A stretch of 62,385 nt of DNA from Candidatus Peregrinibacteria bacterium (GCA_026395555.1 JAPLYO010000009.1:1-62385), one strand, 5' to 3'. Numbered from the stretch's first letter, positions 32,031 to 41,654 are shown. The notes: generated from the sequence alone by a model not told the origin. Numbers and translations are program-made.

Positions 32031-33281
32031 ATGAGAAAAATTGAAATTATGGCTCCGGTTGGGTCTTTTGAGGCTCTTGGAGCTGCTATTGAGGCCGGCT
32101 GTAATAGTATTTATTTTGGGGTGGCGCAGTTAAATATGCGCACGAGAGCGGCTCATAATTTCACACTTGAGGAGCTAAAGGAGGTTGCTGATCGTTGCAA
32201 GGCGGCTGGTATTCGAAGTTACATCACCTTGAATGTTTTGCTCTATGAACATGATATGTCGATGATGCATACGATTGTTGATGCGGCAAAAGCTGCCGGG
32301 ATCAATGCAATCATCGCTCAGGATATTGCGGCGATTCAGTATGCACGTCAGATTGGTATGCCCGTTCAGGCCTCTACCCAGCTCTCTATCTCTAATTTTG
32401 AGAGTGTGAAGTTTTACGCTCAGTTTGCTGATACGATCGTCCTCGCACGTGAGGTGGATATTCCTATGATGAAACGAATTTGCGATGGAATCGAGAAGGA
32501 GCAGGTGCGTGGGCCGGCGGGGGAGTTGGTGCGCATTGAGGTTTTTGTCCATGGGGCGCTTTGCATTGCGCAGAGCGGACGATGTCACATGAGCTTGCTG
32601 CAAAATAATACTTCCGCGCAGCGTGGGGCCTGTCTCCAGGAGTGTCGACGAAAGTATCGAATTATCGATGATGAGACCGGGAAGGAGATGGTGGTTGATA
32701 ATGAGTATGTTTTGAGCCCGAAGGATCTTTGCACGTTGCCTTTTTTGGATGCACTTATCGATACGGGCGTGAGTGTGCTGAAGATTGAGGGACGTGGACG
32801 TTCTCCGGTATATGTGGCAACCGTGGTACGAGTTTATAGAGAGGCAGCCGACGCGGTGCTCGCGGGAACATTTACCCCTGAGAAAATTACCTCATGGATG
32901 AAAGAGTTGGAGACGGTTTATAACCGTGGATTTACCGAGGGATATTATTTAGGACGTAAGTTGCCGGAGTGGAGCGGAGATCCCGGAAATCATGCGACCG
33001 AGGAGCGTGTGTATGTGGGTAATGTCGTACATTATTTTGATAAGGCTGGTATTGCAGAGATTGCTGTTCAGGCAAATGAAATCAGTAAAGGTGACAAGTA
33101 TGCCATCATGGGGAAGGCGACCGGCCTCGTGCAGAATGTTGTTACTGAGATGAAAATTGATGATGCTTTCGTAGAGAAATCTGGAAAGGGCGTAACGATA
33201 ACGATGCCTGTACCACGAGCGGTCCATAGAAATGATAAGTTGTATTTACTCCGTAAACCTATTGCCCGTGTCATCGCTTAA
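32031..33281 (+). CDS. U32 family protein, TrhP/UbiU-like
   Basis: 416 residues from ATG 32031, chosen because the family fold starts directly with KIEIMAPVGSFEALGAAIEAG. The U32 signature is VFVHGALCIAQSGRCHMS, and four Cys (178, 185, 201 and 205) match the [4Fe-4S] ligand set seen in UbiU/UbiV and TrhP-type members. Such enzymes hydroxylate tRNA uridine-34 (TrhP), 23S rRNA or ubiquinone precursors without oxygen (family knowledge). The next gene is a ferredoxin overlapping its end, a plausible electron donor. The length best fits the TrhP/YegQ group. Confidence 0.8.
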   Translation: MRKIEIMAPVGSFEALGAAIEAGCNSIYFGVAQLNMRTRAAHNFTLEELKEVADRCKAAGIRSYITLNVLLYEHDMSMMHTIVDAAKAAGINAIIAQDIAAIQYARQIGMPVQASTQLSISNFESVKFYAQFADTIVLAREVDIPMMKRICDGIEKEQVRGPAGELVRIEVFVHGALCIAQSGRCHMSLLQNNTSAQRGACLQECRRKYRIIDDETGKEMVVDNEYVLSPKDLCTLPFLDALIDTGVSVLKIEGRGRSPVYVATVVRVYREAADAVLAGTFTPEKITSWMKELETVYNRGFTEGYYLGRKLPEWSGDPGNHATEERVYVGNVVHYFDKAGIAEIAVQANEISKGDKYAIMGKATGLVQNVVTEMKIDDAFVEKSGKGVTITMPVPRAVHRNDKLYLLRKPIARVIA

Positions 33282-33504
33282 AATTGTTCATGATCGTTCT
33301 CGATGTATCGGATGTAACTCCTGTGTCTGTATCGCCCCTCAAACTTGGGTAATGGATGAGAAGGAGGGGAAAGTTTTGCTGAACGACTCTGTTCAAAAAG
33401 GTAATCTCTATGTTGCGGATATTTTCGAGGAAGACGAGAAGGCAAATAGAGATGCTGCTGATGCCTGTCCAATGCGCATTATTAAAATAGAAAAGCATGC
33501 TTAA
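33268..33504 (+). CDS. Ferredoxin
   Basis: 78 residues from GTG 33268, which overlaps the U32 stop by 14 nt; the longer frame from 33232 is unlikely. RCIGCNSCVCIAPQTW and DACPMRIIKI supply a C-x2-C-x2-C and distant Cys set for one [4Fe-4S] cluster of the monocluster ferredoxin type. It is cytoplasmic. Being tightly coupled to the U32 gene before and the PLP enzyme after, it probably feeds electrons to the U32 Fe-S protein. Confidence 0.8.
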   Translation: MSSLKIVHDRSRCIGCNSCVCIAPQTWVMDEKEGKVLLNDSVQKGNLYVADIFEEDEKANRDAADACPMRIIKIEKHA

Positions 33505-34486
33505 TGGTATGCATCTCCAGTGCACGGCATGTACTTCCACCGCTTCAGGTGATGTGAGTATACTTACATGTCCTCATCATAGTCAGTATTATTCGTATCT
33601 TGAGGTTATCGATGGGGCACGAGAAGCTTTTTCACTCTATGGCGAGGGGAGTACGCCGGTGCAACTTTTTTCTGAAAATATATACGTAAAAGATGAGTCA
33701 AAAAATCCAACCGGATCCGTGAAAGATCGAGAGGTTGCTGGTATTTTTCGTCATGTTCTCGAGAGGGGACTGCGAGAGGTAAGCATCGTGTCTGCAGGCA
33801 ATGGAGCGCTTTCTGCTGCGTATTATGCGAAGCATGCCGGTGTGAAACTGCACTGTTTTGTCTCGAAAATGACATCAAGACACGTTATTGAACATTTAGA
33901 AAATAATGGAGCAACGGTTCACTTGGAGGACGGTGATTATGAGGAGATATTCAAGAAAAATATTGATTCAAATCCCTATTACAATATTACTCCCGGTATA
34001 AATCCTTTTGCCGAAGAGGGGACGAAGTTTATCGCGCATGAGCTTGTAGAGCAGGTTTCTGGCATTGCTGCTGTAGTAGTTCCTGTTGGTAATGGGACGC
34101 AGCTCTCGGCTATTTGGAAAGGTTTTAAAGAACTCTCTCTCAAGAAGCTTCCTATGATGATTGGCGTAGAGATTGAGGGTTGCGATCCTGTGTACCATGC
34201 TCACCAAGATGATGAGGATTTTGTAGAGCTCAATACTATACCTGATACCAAGGCGACCGGCATCGCTGCACGCTGCGCTTTTACCTCCCCAAAGGCTGTT
34301 CGTGCCCTGAGGGAGAGCGGTGGCATGATAGTTCGAATAACGGAGAAAGAGTTAGAAGATGCTATGCTCGAAGTCGAAAATAATTCTTCTTTTACCTGCG
34401 GACCTACCTCGGCCTCAGCATTTGCCGCCCTCAAGAAAATTTCTATTGATGGCAATATAGTGTGCATCTTGAGCGGCAAGCGATAG
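33497..34486 (+). CDS. PLP-dependent enzyme, threonine synthase-like
   Basis: 329 residues. The fold-type II PLP signature KNPTGSVKDRE carries the Schiff-base Lys76, and VPVGNGTQ is the glycine loop that holds PLP phosphate. The N-terminus has a C-x2-C pair plus a later CP pair (LQCTACTSTASG and LTCPHH), a partial zinc-ribbon as in some threonine synthases. The likely reaction is O-phosphohomoserine to threonine, but related folds make cysteine or cystathionine and no other Thr genes are in the window. It overlaps the ferredoxin gene by 8 nt. Confidence 0.7.
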   Translation: MLNGMHLQCTACTSTASGDVSILTCPHHSQYYSYLEVIDGAREAFSLYGEGSTPVQLFSENIYVKDESKNPTGSVKDREVAGIFRHVLERGLREVSIVSAGNGALSAAYYAKHAGVKLHCFVSKMTSRHVIEHLENNGATVHLEDGDYEEIFKKNIDSNPYYNITPGINPFAEEGTKFIAHELVEQVSGIAAVVVPVGNGTQLSAIWKGFKELSLKKLPMMIGVEIEGCDPVYHAHQDDEDFVELNTIPDTKATGIAARCAFTSPKAVRALRESGGMIVRITEKELEDAMLEVENNSSFTCGPTSASAFAALKKISIDGNIVCILSGKR

Positions 34487-34502
34487 GCCGTAATCACGCT
34501 TT

Positions 34503-34895
34503 TTAGCTAAACTGTATCTGAAATCGATACATTCCCATTCCGCACATGCCCTGGAGCGTGGTGCCTGCTTTCTGTGCCGGGACCTCGATGTTGGTTTCAC
34601 CCGTAGGTGGGAGATATCCCTGATACCCTATGCTTGGAATTACTACTGAAGATGAGCAGTCGAATGCTCCCTGAGTTTTCATCCTAATTGTCGTGGGAAT
34701 ATCGGCCTTGGCGACGCTTATTTTTGGAGAATATCCACCTCTTGCCGTAATGGATATGACTTGTTTTCCGTTTTCCATCGTAACGTTATTTATTGATCCT
34801 CCTGACATTTCTTCCTGATATGAACTTTCTTGAGCAGCAAGGTAGACTCCTCCAATGAGAAGAATGCCGACGAGTGATAGTGTTATGGTTTTCAT
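34503..34895 (-). CDS. Exported cupredoxin-like protein of the copper operon
   Basis: 130 residues with a signal-anchor helix (residues 4-20). The mature part is beta-rich, with an internal Cys (GAFDCSSSV) and a C-terminal MCGMGMY cluster, the usual copper-binding loop of cupredoxin-1 type domains, although the His ligand is replaced by Met/Cys residues. It is the last gene of the csoR-copA operon, 23 nt from the HMA/SafE gene, and likely takes up exported copper outside the membrane. Confidence 0.7.
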   Translation of the reverse strand: MKTITLSLVGILLIGGVYLAAQESSYQEEMSGGSINNVTMENGKQVISITARGGYSPKISVAKADIPTTIRMKTQGAFDCSSSVVIPSIGYQGYLPPTGETNIEVPAQKAGTTLQGMCGMGMYRFQIQFS

Positions 34896-34918
34896 AGATT
34901 GAGTATAATCTTTTTAAT

Positions 34919-35941
34919 TTAGAAATTGAATAATGGGGGAATAATTCCCACGACGGCGAAACTGTTGATGAGGTTAAAGAGGGCGAAAATTATCACGATA
35001 AGGCCGGCTGTTTTGAAGAAAATTCCCGCCTTTGAGCTCTGCTGGATGCTGAAAGAGCTGAAACTAATTAGTCCTAATACCGGCAGTGTTCCGAGGGCGA
35101 ATGAGAGCATCGTTAGTCCTCCTGTGAGGAAGCTTCCGGTGGAGAGAGTATAAATCTGCATCGATTGCGTGAACCCGCATGGAAGGAAAAACGTAGCAAT
35201 TCCTACGAGGGCCGGAGTGAGTGTGTGGTTTAAATCGGATATATTCAATGCATGTTTTGCGAGGACTTTTGGCATTCCGGGTGTTAATCTTTTGGTCCAC
35301 GTGAAGACGTCCAGGAGGTTGATACCCAAAACCAACATAACTATTCCGATGATAAAACTGAGAATGAATGTTGATGTTGTATTGAGCTGGAAGGCCGATC
35401 CGATCGATCCGATTACTCCTCCGAGAATGAAAAATGATACGATTCGTCCTATGTGGAAGAGGATCTGCGGTCGCACCTTGTCACCTTCCTTCGCGAATGT
35501 TGCCGACATGGAGAGGAGAAGTCCTCCAACGACCGCCATACATGTTGAGAGAGACGCTACGACTCCTACGACGAATGCCGTGCCATACGATACCTTGCTC
35601 GTGTTGATGAGGTTTACGAGACCTACCTTTTGAAGTATGTAAAAAGCTGCAATAAATAGAAGTGCGATAGGAGCAGCCATCTTGAAGTCATTCCAGTTTC
35701 TTGATGGTACATTTTTTTCTACCGAGAGACTGTATCCACGTTTGGCTAGTACTTGTGTTAATTCTTCCGCAATGGTTTCCGGACTTTTGTCTCCGAAGTC
35801 TCCAGTGACTTCAGCGGTATTTGACTTGAGGCTTACTTTTGAGTGTGAAATATTCGATAGATCCTGTAGCTCACTTTCGATCATCATGATGCAGGCTTTG
35901 CAGTGCATTCCCGTGACGTGAAAGGTGTGTGTTGTTTGCAT
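34919..35941 (-). CDS. HMA domain fused to a SafE/UreH-like membrane protein
   Basis: 340 residues. An N-terminal heavy-metal-associated domain (about 4-70) has GMHCKAC, with C-x2-C to carry Cu(I). It is followed by six or seven membrane helices of the TauE/SafE-UreH type (about 95-335), with Pro-rich loops (LPCGFTQSMQIYTL) resembling the DsbD transmembrane core. The fusion suggests the domain hands copper to a membrane transporter. It is the third gene of the copper operon, after copA. Confidence 0.8.
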   Translation of the reverse strand: MQTTHTFHVTGMHCKACIMMIESELQDLSNISHSKVSLKSNTAEVTGDFGDKSPETIAEELTQVLAKRGYSLSVEKNVPSRNWNDFKMAAPIALLFIAAFYILQKVGLVNLINTSKVSYGTAFVVGVVASLSTCMAVVGGLLLSMSATFAKEGDKVRPQILFHIGRIVSFFILGGVIGSIGSAFQLNTTSTFILSFIIGIVMLVLGINLLDVFTWTKRLTPGMPKVLAKHALNISDLNHTLTPALVGIATFFLPCGFTQSMQIYTLSTGSFLTGGLTMLSFALGTLPVLGLISFSSFSIQQSSKAGIFFKTAGLIVIIFALFNLINSFAVVGIIPPLFNF

Positions 35942-35976
35942 ATGAAAAGCGTGTAAAAAAATAATGCGTGAAATAG

Positions 35977-38244
35977 TTATAGTTTTTTCGTCTTGATGCG
36001 AAGGGAGTTTCCTACGACGGAAACACTTGAGAATGCCATTGCCAGACCGGCAAATACCGGATTGAGTAGAAGTCCGAAGAGGGGATAAAATGCTCCTCCG
36101 GCGAGCGGAATTCCTACGATGTTATAGAAAAATGCCCAGAAAAGGTTTTGTTTAATGCCTCGCATCGTCATTTTGGAGAGCGTGATCGCTTTGACGAGTT
36201 TTGAGATATCGCCATTGAGAAGCGTGATTCCTGCTGACTCAATTGCTACATCCGTTCCGGTGGCCATGGCGATTCCCACATCTGCTTGTGCGAGTGCCGG
36301 TGCGTCATTTACCCCATCTCCAGCCATAGCTACGACCTTACCTTGAGCTTGAAGTTCCTTAATCTTGTCGAGTTTTGCCTCAGGCATAACATCAGATACC
36401 ACCTCATCGATACCGACTTTTTTCGCAATAAATGCTGCTGTGTTTTTGTTGTCTCCCGTGAGCATGGTTACGACAATGCCCATTTGATGGAGTCGCGCAA
36501 CAGCTTCGATGGCTTCTGGCTTGATGGCGTCGGCGATGAGAATGACTCCGAGAATATTTTCTTTTGTCGCGAGAATGATCGGTGTTTTTCCCTCGAGTGT
36601 TTCTTTTTCTATCGTTGATATATCAAAAGAGATTTTTACATCTTCTAATAACTTCGTATTTCCCGCATAATACTGCGTTTTTCCAATCGTACCCTTGATT
36701 CCTTTTCCTCTCATCATCTCGAAATCTTCAATGGGGGAGAGTGCTATTTTTTTCTCTGCTGCGTGAGCAATAACGGCATGCGCGATTGGATGCTCTGATT
36801 TATTCTCAAGAGATGCAAGTATGGCTACGAGCTCATCATCGCTTTTTTTGGAATAATTTTGAATTGATATTAACTCGGGTTTTCCTTTGGTAATTGTTCC
36901 CGTTTTGTCGACGACGACGTTCGTTATTTTGTAGAGTTTTTCCAGAGTGGCGGCGTCTTTTATGAGAATGCCCTCACGTGCTCCTTTGCCTACTCCGACG
37001 ATTATGGCGGTCGGTGTGGCGAGCCCTAGGGCGCATGGGCAGGCGATAACAAGAATGCCTACGAATGACATAAGGCCGAATGAAAGTGCCTGCGAGAAGC
37101 CAAGATATGATGTTCCGACTATCAGCCATACTGCGAGATCTAGGAAGGCGAGTATGAGCACGATAGGTACGAATATACCTGAAATTTTATCAGCAAGAGC
37201 CTGAATAGGTGCTTTGCTTCCCTGTGCTTCTTCTACCATCTTGATGATGTGAGCTATCATCGTCTCTGATCCAACTTTTGTCGCCTTGAAGGTAAATGAT
37301 CCGCTCGTGTTCATGGTACCGGCTGCGATCGAGTCTCCGATCGTTTTTTTGACCGGCATCGGCTCGCCCGTGAGCATAGACTCATCGACATATGATGATC
37401 CTTCTGTAATCACCCCATCTACCGGAATTTTGCCTGCAGGCTTCACAATAATCAGCTCGCCGTGAACTACCTGATCTACCGGTATCTCCATCTCCATTCC
37501 ATCACGAATGACAAGCGCTGTTTTTGCCTGCATATTGAGCAATTTTTCTATGGCATCGCCGGTCTTTATTTTCGATCGAGCCTCTAGATATTTTCCAAGA
37601 GAGATGAAGGCGATCACAACGATCGTTACGTCGAAGTATGTATTTTCTACATTAATGTATGGTTTTAGGCTTTCTTCGAACGCACCAACGATGGCGCTAT
37701 AGAGATAGGCAGCAAGGGTTCCAATTCCTACAAGGGTATCCATATTTGCCTTCCCATAGCGCAAGAATCTATACACACCCTGAAGGTACGGTTTGCCCAC
37801 CACGAAAAGCATATACGTTGCCATGAGTGGCATGAGGTGGTGAAAAAACTCACTCCAAAAGTAAGACATTTCTGAGGCTTTCCCAAATGATGCCAGGATA
37901 TCCCAGCCCATGACGAAAATGCTGATTATCGTGAGTGGGATGGTGATGATAACCTGGTTCTTCATTGCCGAAAGTTCGGCTAATTTTTCTGATTTTTGCT
38001 GGTTGACCCCTGTAGACCCTGATGATTTTTCTTCAAGTACGAGTGAATATCCCAGTGGCTTGATCTTTTCCGATAGGGATTGGGGGCTAACTTTGCTTGA
38101 ATCAAACGAAACCTTGGCCGCTTCTGTTCCATAATTTACTTCTGCCGCGGAGACGCCCTCAGTCTTCTGGAATGTTTTTTCAATAATTCCGGCACATGAC
38201 GCACAGTGCATCCCCTTAATTTTGAATGTTTGCGATGTATTCAT
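35977..38244 (-). CDS. copA: Copper-translocating P-type ATPase
   Basis: 755 residues: N-terminal HMA with GMHCASC, eight membrane helices, the CPCALG copper motif in helix 6, TGEPMPVKK, DKTGTITKGKP, HP in SEHPIAH and GDGVNDAPALAQADVG. All match Cu(I) exporters of the P1B-1 class; it pumps Cu(I) out of the cytoplasm. It starts directly after the csoR stop (one base between), so the two are co-transcribed and copper-induced through CsoR. Confidence 0.95.
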   Translation of the reverse strand: MNTSQTFKIKGMHCASCAGIIEKTFQKTEGVSAAEVNYGTEAAKVSFDSSKVSPQSLSEKIKPLGYSLVLEEKSSGSTGVNQQKSEKLAELSAMKNQVIITIPLTIISIFVMGWDILASFGKASEMSYFWSEFFHHLMPLMATYMLFVVGKPYLQGVYRFLRYGKANMDTLVGIGTLAAYLYSAIVGAFEESLKPYINVENTYFDVTIVVIAFISLGKYLEARSKIKTGDAIEKLLNMQAKTALVIRDGMEMEIPVDQVVHGELIIVKPAGKIPVDGVITEGSSYVDESMLTGEPMPVKKTIGDSIAAGTMNTSGSFTFKATKVGSETMIAHIIKMVEEAQGSKAPIQALADKISGIFVPIVLILAFLDLAVWLIVGTSYLGFSQALSFGLMSFVGILVIACPCALGLATPTAIIVGVGKGAREGILIKDAATLEKLYKITNVVVDKTGTITKGKPELISIQNYSKKSDDELVAILASLENKSEHPIAHAVIAHAAEKKIALSPIEDFEMMRGKGIKGTIGKTQYYAGNTKLLEDVKISFDISTIEKETLEGKTPIILATKENILGVILIADAIKPEAIEAVARLHQMGIVVTMLTGDNKNTAAFIAKKVGIDEVVSDVMPEAKLDKIKELQAQGKVVAMAGDGVNDAPALAQADVGIAMATGTDVAIESAGITLLNGDISKLVKAITLSKMTMRGIKQNLFWAFFYNIVGIPLAGGAFYPLFGLLLNPVFAGLAMAFSSVSVVGNSLRIKTKKL

Positions 38245-38245
38245 A

Positions 38246-38515
38246 TTAGTTGGAGAGGTTATAGATTTTGAGAAGCTCCTTTATGGCTTTTTCTTTATTC
38301 TCTTTCAGCTGATGAACGGCACAGGTGTCGAGATGTCCTGCGAGTAACTCTCTTTTTACCGCCTTGAGCAAACCAGCGACACTATCGACTTGTTGAATGA
38401 TCTCTGGGCAATAGGCGTCATTTTCCATCATAACGATGACAGTTTCGAGCGTACCCCTGGCCTGTTTTGCCAGTTTTGCTGCTTTTGACTTCTTGGTTGA
38501 TGGATGTTTAACCAT
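38246..38515 (-). CDS. csoR: CsoR-type copper-sensing repressor
   Basis: 89 residues, all-helical, of the metal-sensing DUF156 family. The copper-site ligands Cys (YCPEI, about residue 46), His and Cys (GHLDTC, about 71-75) are all present, the CsoR pattern rather than RcnR. It leads the operon csoR-copA-HMA/SafE-cupredoxin and should release its operator on binding Cu(I). A candidate operator lies at 38541-38562. Confidence 0.92.
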   Translation of the reverse strand: MVKHPSTKKSKAAKLAKQARGTLETVIVMMENDAYCPEIIQQVDSVAGLLKAVKRELLAGHLDTCAVHQLKENKEKAIKELLKIYNLSN

Positions 38516-38540
38516 TGGTATATTTTAACAAATAATTACT

Positions 38541-38562
38541 ACCTGCTACCTAGGGTACAGGT
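38541..38562 (-). promoter_or_regulatory. Candidate CsoR operator
   Basis: acctgctacctagggtacag plus gt is an imperfect 22-bp palindrome: outer acctg...caggt arms and a tacc-ta-gggta centre resembling the GC-tract palindrome bound by known CsoR proteins. It sits about 25 bp upstream of the csoR ATG, over the expected promoter. Confidence 0.65.
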
Positions 38563-38605
38563 TCATGAATAAAAATGCAAATAAGAAATAGCAATCAGCA
38601 GGTAC

Positions 38606-39007
38606 TTACAGTTGCACCGATCTTCTTTGTTCTTTGATTACGCTTTTATGCGCCTTGTCCTTGAGGATTTTTTCTTTTGCGCGCTTGGAACGTTTCTGTT
38701 TTTGCTTGCGAATCTTGTGAATTTTTTGAGCGAGTTCAGACCTTCTTCCCCTGACCTGTTCCTCGATTTTAAGAATGAGTAACCTATAGGCCGATACTCT
38801 GTTCTTGCTCTGTTCTCGGTGTTTCTGACATCGTACAATTGTGCCTGATGGGATGTGCTTGAGCATGACACAGCTAGCGGTTTTGTTTATTTTTTGGCCG
38901 CCCGCACCTCCTCCTGTTACGAATTTTTCTATAATATCCTGCTGGTTTATTCCCAGCTCATGAGCTTTTTGCAGTACTTCCGGTGGTAGTTCGAGGGTAA
39001 GGTTCAT
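38606..39007 (-). CDS. Release-factor-like GGQ protein
   Basis: 133 residues. Domain 3 of class I release factors is seen at once: VTGGGAGGQKINKTASCV with the GGQ motif, then VRCQKHREQSKNR and a long Lys/Arg-rich C-terminal helix. The codon-recognition domain is absent, so it is a short ribosome-rescue type factor (ArfB/C12orf65-like), which frees stalled ribosomes by hydrolysing peptidyl-tRNA. It is monocistronic, just upstream of the CorC gene start. Confidence 0.88.
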   Translation of the reverse strand: MNLTLELPPEVLQKAHELGINQQDIIEKFVTGGGAGGQKINKTASCVMLKHIPSGTIVRCQKHREQSKNRVSAYRLLILKIEEQVRGRRSELAQKIHKIRKQKQKRSKRAKEKILKDKAHKSVIKEQRRSVQL

Positions 39008-39022
39008 GGCTAGTAAGGTACA

Positions 39023-40351
39023 CTATGCCTCAACCGATGGGTCTGATTCTTCGAGACGTTTTACGAGTGCACTTAAGATTGTACGATTGGTACGATCTCG
39101 AATGGTGAACTCTAGATTGTCTATTGCGGTCTTTTCACCGATTTTAGGTAGGCGTTCGAAGGCCTCCTGAAGCATACCGGAAATGGTTGAGTATGTTTCG
39201 TCTTCCGGAAGAAGGGCATCGAAATATCGATTAAAATCAATGATACTCGTGTCTCCATCCACTATATAATTTCCATCTTTTTCTTTCCGAATAGACTTCT
39301 GCTCCATATCGGTTTCGTCAGATATCTCACCCACGAGCTCTTCGAGAATGTCCTCAATCGTTATAAGACCGTCTACGCCTCCATATTCATCCGTAACGAT
39401 AGCGATATGAATTTTTTCCTTCTGAAATTTTCGTAAGAGAGCACTAATTCTTTCAGTGTTTGTTACATAGAATGGTGTTCTCGATAGTTTTAGTAAATCC
39501 ACGTCATCCCTTTGACCCCTTTCGATATACTGAAGAAGGTCTTTTCCATTGAGAATACCAACGATATTGTCGATGGAGTCTTTGTACATTGGTATGCGTG
39601 AGTAGCCGGATTCAACGATGAGTTTGATGTTTTCCGCAACGGGAATATCTATATCAATTGCGAATATTTTCGTGCGAGGCATCATTACCTGGCCTACGGC
39701 GATATCGGCAAATTCGAATACATTTTCCATAATTTCATGTTCGTATTTTTTGATTACGCCGGATTCCTGGCTTTCATGAAGCATGATTCGTATTTCATCT
39801 TCGGAAAGTTTTCCCTCGGAAAAGCTCGTCTTGTCTCCGAATATTTTCAAGATAATATTACTTGATACGGTAAGAGATTTTGTAATAATGAATGAAATTT
39901 TTGATAAAATGTAGATAGGGCGTGCTGCAAACAAGGCAAAACGTTCAGAAAATTTAATGGCAAGTGATTTGGGAATGAGCTCGCCGAATATAATAGTAAG
40001 ATAGGTAATCATGATGACGATGAATGCCAAACTGATTCCTTCCGCGTTTTGTGCGATGAATGATACGGATGATTTTTCGAGTAGTGGCGTAAGAGCTACA
40101 GTAATTTTAGTTGCTGCGTACGCTGAGGCGATCGTGCTGACGAGTGTCAGGCCAACTTGAATGGTGGCAAGGAGATCCTCCGGATTTTTTTTGAAGTTTT
40201 CAATAATGAGCGCATTGCGATTTCCGTTTTTCACGAGCTGCTTTAGTCGTGTTTTGCGCAGGGATATGATAGCCATCTCTGTTCCGGAGAAAAACCCGTT
40301 TAACAGGATAAGGGCTATGATTACAACTATGTCTGAGGTGATATCGTTCAT
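39023..40351 (-). CDS. HlyC/CorC (CNNM) family transporter protein
   Basis: 442 residues in the standard order: DUF21/CNNM membrane domain with four helices (about 5-150), two CBS domains (MMPRTKIFAID and a second CBS, about 215-335) and a CorC-HlyC C-terminal domain (about 350-435). The family is linked to Mg2+/Co2+ efflux or membrane stress. It lies 16 nt downstream of the GGQ protein's start side, in the same direction. Confidence 0.9.
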   Translation of the reverse strand: MNDITSDIVVIIALILLNGFFSGTEMAIISLRKTRLKQLVKNGNRNALIIENFKKNPEDLLATIQVGLTLVSTIASAYAATKITVALTPLLEKSSVSFIAQNAEGISLAFIVIMITYLTIIFGELIPKSLAIKFSERFALFAARPIYILSKISFIITKSLTVSSNIILKIFGDKTSFSEGKLSEDEIRIMLHESQESGVIKKYEHEIMENVFEFADIAVGQVMMPRTKIFAIDIDIPVAENIKLIVESGYSRIPMYKDSIDNIVGILNGKDLLQYIERGQRDDVDLLKLSRTPFYVTNTERISALLRKFQKEKIHIAIVTDEYGGVDGLITIEDILEELVGEISDETDMEQKSIRKEKDGNYIVDGDTSIIDFNRYFDALLPEDETYSTISGMLQEAFERLPKIGEKTAIDNLEFTIRDRTNRTILSALVKRLEESDPSVEA

Positions 40352-40463
40352 ACGAGGGGTATTATACCATATTTTGATACAAAAATCCTTACTTTTCCTG
40401 TATTCTCTCCCTAAGGTCCGTTTCGTGGACAGTGTCGATTCATTTTAACTACGTCTCAGCTTT

Positions 40464-41564
40464 ATGGCAACCATAAGTGATCTCAGCGAGGTGGCGGATA
40501 AAAATCTACAGGTTCGAGGTATTTCGAGCTATTTCCTATTTTTTTGTTTCTGGTTAGTGCTTTTTTATTTTTCTCTTCTTCTTAAACCCTTTTTCTCTAT
40601 TATTATTTTTTCTGCCGTTTCGGCAATCGCCCTTATGCCGATTCATCGTCGAGTTATGAACGTGATTCATAATCCTAGTTTTTCGGCTGTTGTTTCTTGT
40701 GTTCTTTTTGTATTCGCTATTGTTATTCCGCTTATCGCCCTTATTTTCGTTTTGAAAGAAGAGATACTTTCTCTCTACGCATCGATTCAGACTTGGCTCC
40801 AGCCGAGCGTGCTCAATGCTGCGTTTCAGTGGGCGCCCGGACATATTTTGTATGATCTTTATCAGCGGTTGATCGTGGACGTTCCTCTTCCTTCTATTAA
40901 TATCGCCGATCAGATGATTGGATTCATCCGCGGTGCGGGAAATTTCCTCGTGGGCCAATCGCAGGTGATTCTTCATGGATCACTTCGTCTTTTTTTTGGC
41001 TTGTTTGTCATGCTTTTTGGTCTTTTTTATTTTTTCCGAGACGGGGAAGTTATTGTAGCAAAAATCACTCATATTAGTTTGCTCCCGAGACAGCAAGAAG
41101 TAGTACTTGTTGAAAAAATTCGCTCTCTCGTGAGTATCGTTTTCTATGGCGTTCTTTTGAGTGCCGTGGTGCAGGGACTTATCGGCGGTATCGGTTTTGC
41201 TATTGTGGGTATGCAGAGACCGCTCTTGTTGGGAATATTTGTAGCGTTTCTCTCGCCAATTCCCTATATCGGTACGGCGCTCGTCTGGGTTCCTACGGTG
41301 GTGTTGCTGTATTTGGCGGGGGATTATGGCCATGCGATATTTCTCGCGATTTGGTGTGCTACGATTATGTCTTCCGTAGATGCATTTTTTAAACCGTTGT
41401 TTATTGGGCAGCAGACGAACGTTCATCCGCTCCTTATGTTTCTGTCACTTTTTGGAGGTATGGCCGTATATGGTCCTTCAGGTCTCATTCTGGGTCCACT
41501 TATCGCCCTTCTTGTGGTTACTTTTTCCGAAATGTATTTGGCGAGCAGGAGTAATATTTCATAG
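40464..41564 (+). CDS. AI-2E family transporter
   Basis: 366 residues with eight membrane helices in the AI-2E pattern: an N-terminal pair, a long intervening loop, then the cluster from about residue 175. Typical pieces are FLSPIPYIGTALVWVPTVVLLY and FGGMAVYGPSGLILGPLIALL. Some members export the quorum signal AI-2, others sodium/protons; which applies here is unknown. It is convergent with the ncRNA and ABC-F gene. Confidence 0.88.
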   Translation: MATISDLSEVADKNLQVRGISSYFLFFCFWLVLFYFSLLLKPFFSIIIFSAVSAIALMPIHRRVMNVIHNPSFSAVVSCVLFVFAIVIPLIALIFVLKEEILSLYASIQTWLQPSVLNAAFQWAPGHILYDLYQRLIVDVPLPSINIADQMIGFIRGAGNFLVGQSQVILHGSLRLFFGLFVMLFGLFYFFRDGEVIVAKITHISLLPRQQEVVLVEKIRSLVSIVFYGVLLSAVVQGLIGGIGFAIVGMQRPLLLGIFVAFLSPIPYIGTALVWVPTVVLLYLAGDYGHAIFLAIWCATIMSSVDAFFKPLFIGQQTNVHPLLMFLSLFGGMAVYGPSGLILGPLIALLVVTFSEMYLASRSNIS

Positions 41565-41619
41565 TATTGTCATGAATTTTGCTCGTATATTCTCTATTTT
41601 CAGCTTTATTTTGTCATAC

Positions 41620-41648
41620 TTGCTTTTTTCAATAAAATCTGGTATTAT
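41620..41648 (+). promoter_or_regulatory. Sigma-70 promoter of the candidate ncRNA
   Basis: TTGCTT (41620-41625), a 17-bp spacer and TATTAT (41643-41648), with no coding start downstream. Confidence 0.6.
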
Positions 41649-41654
41649 ATACAT

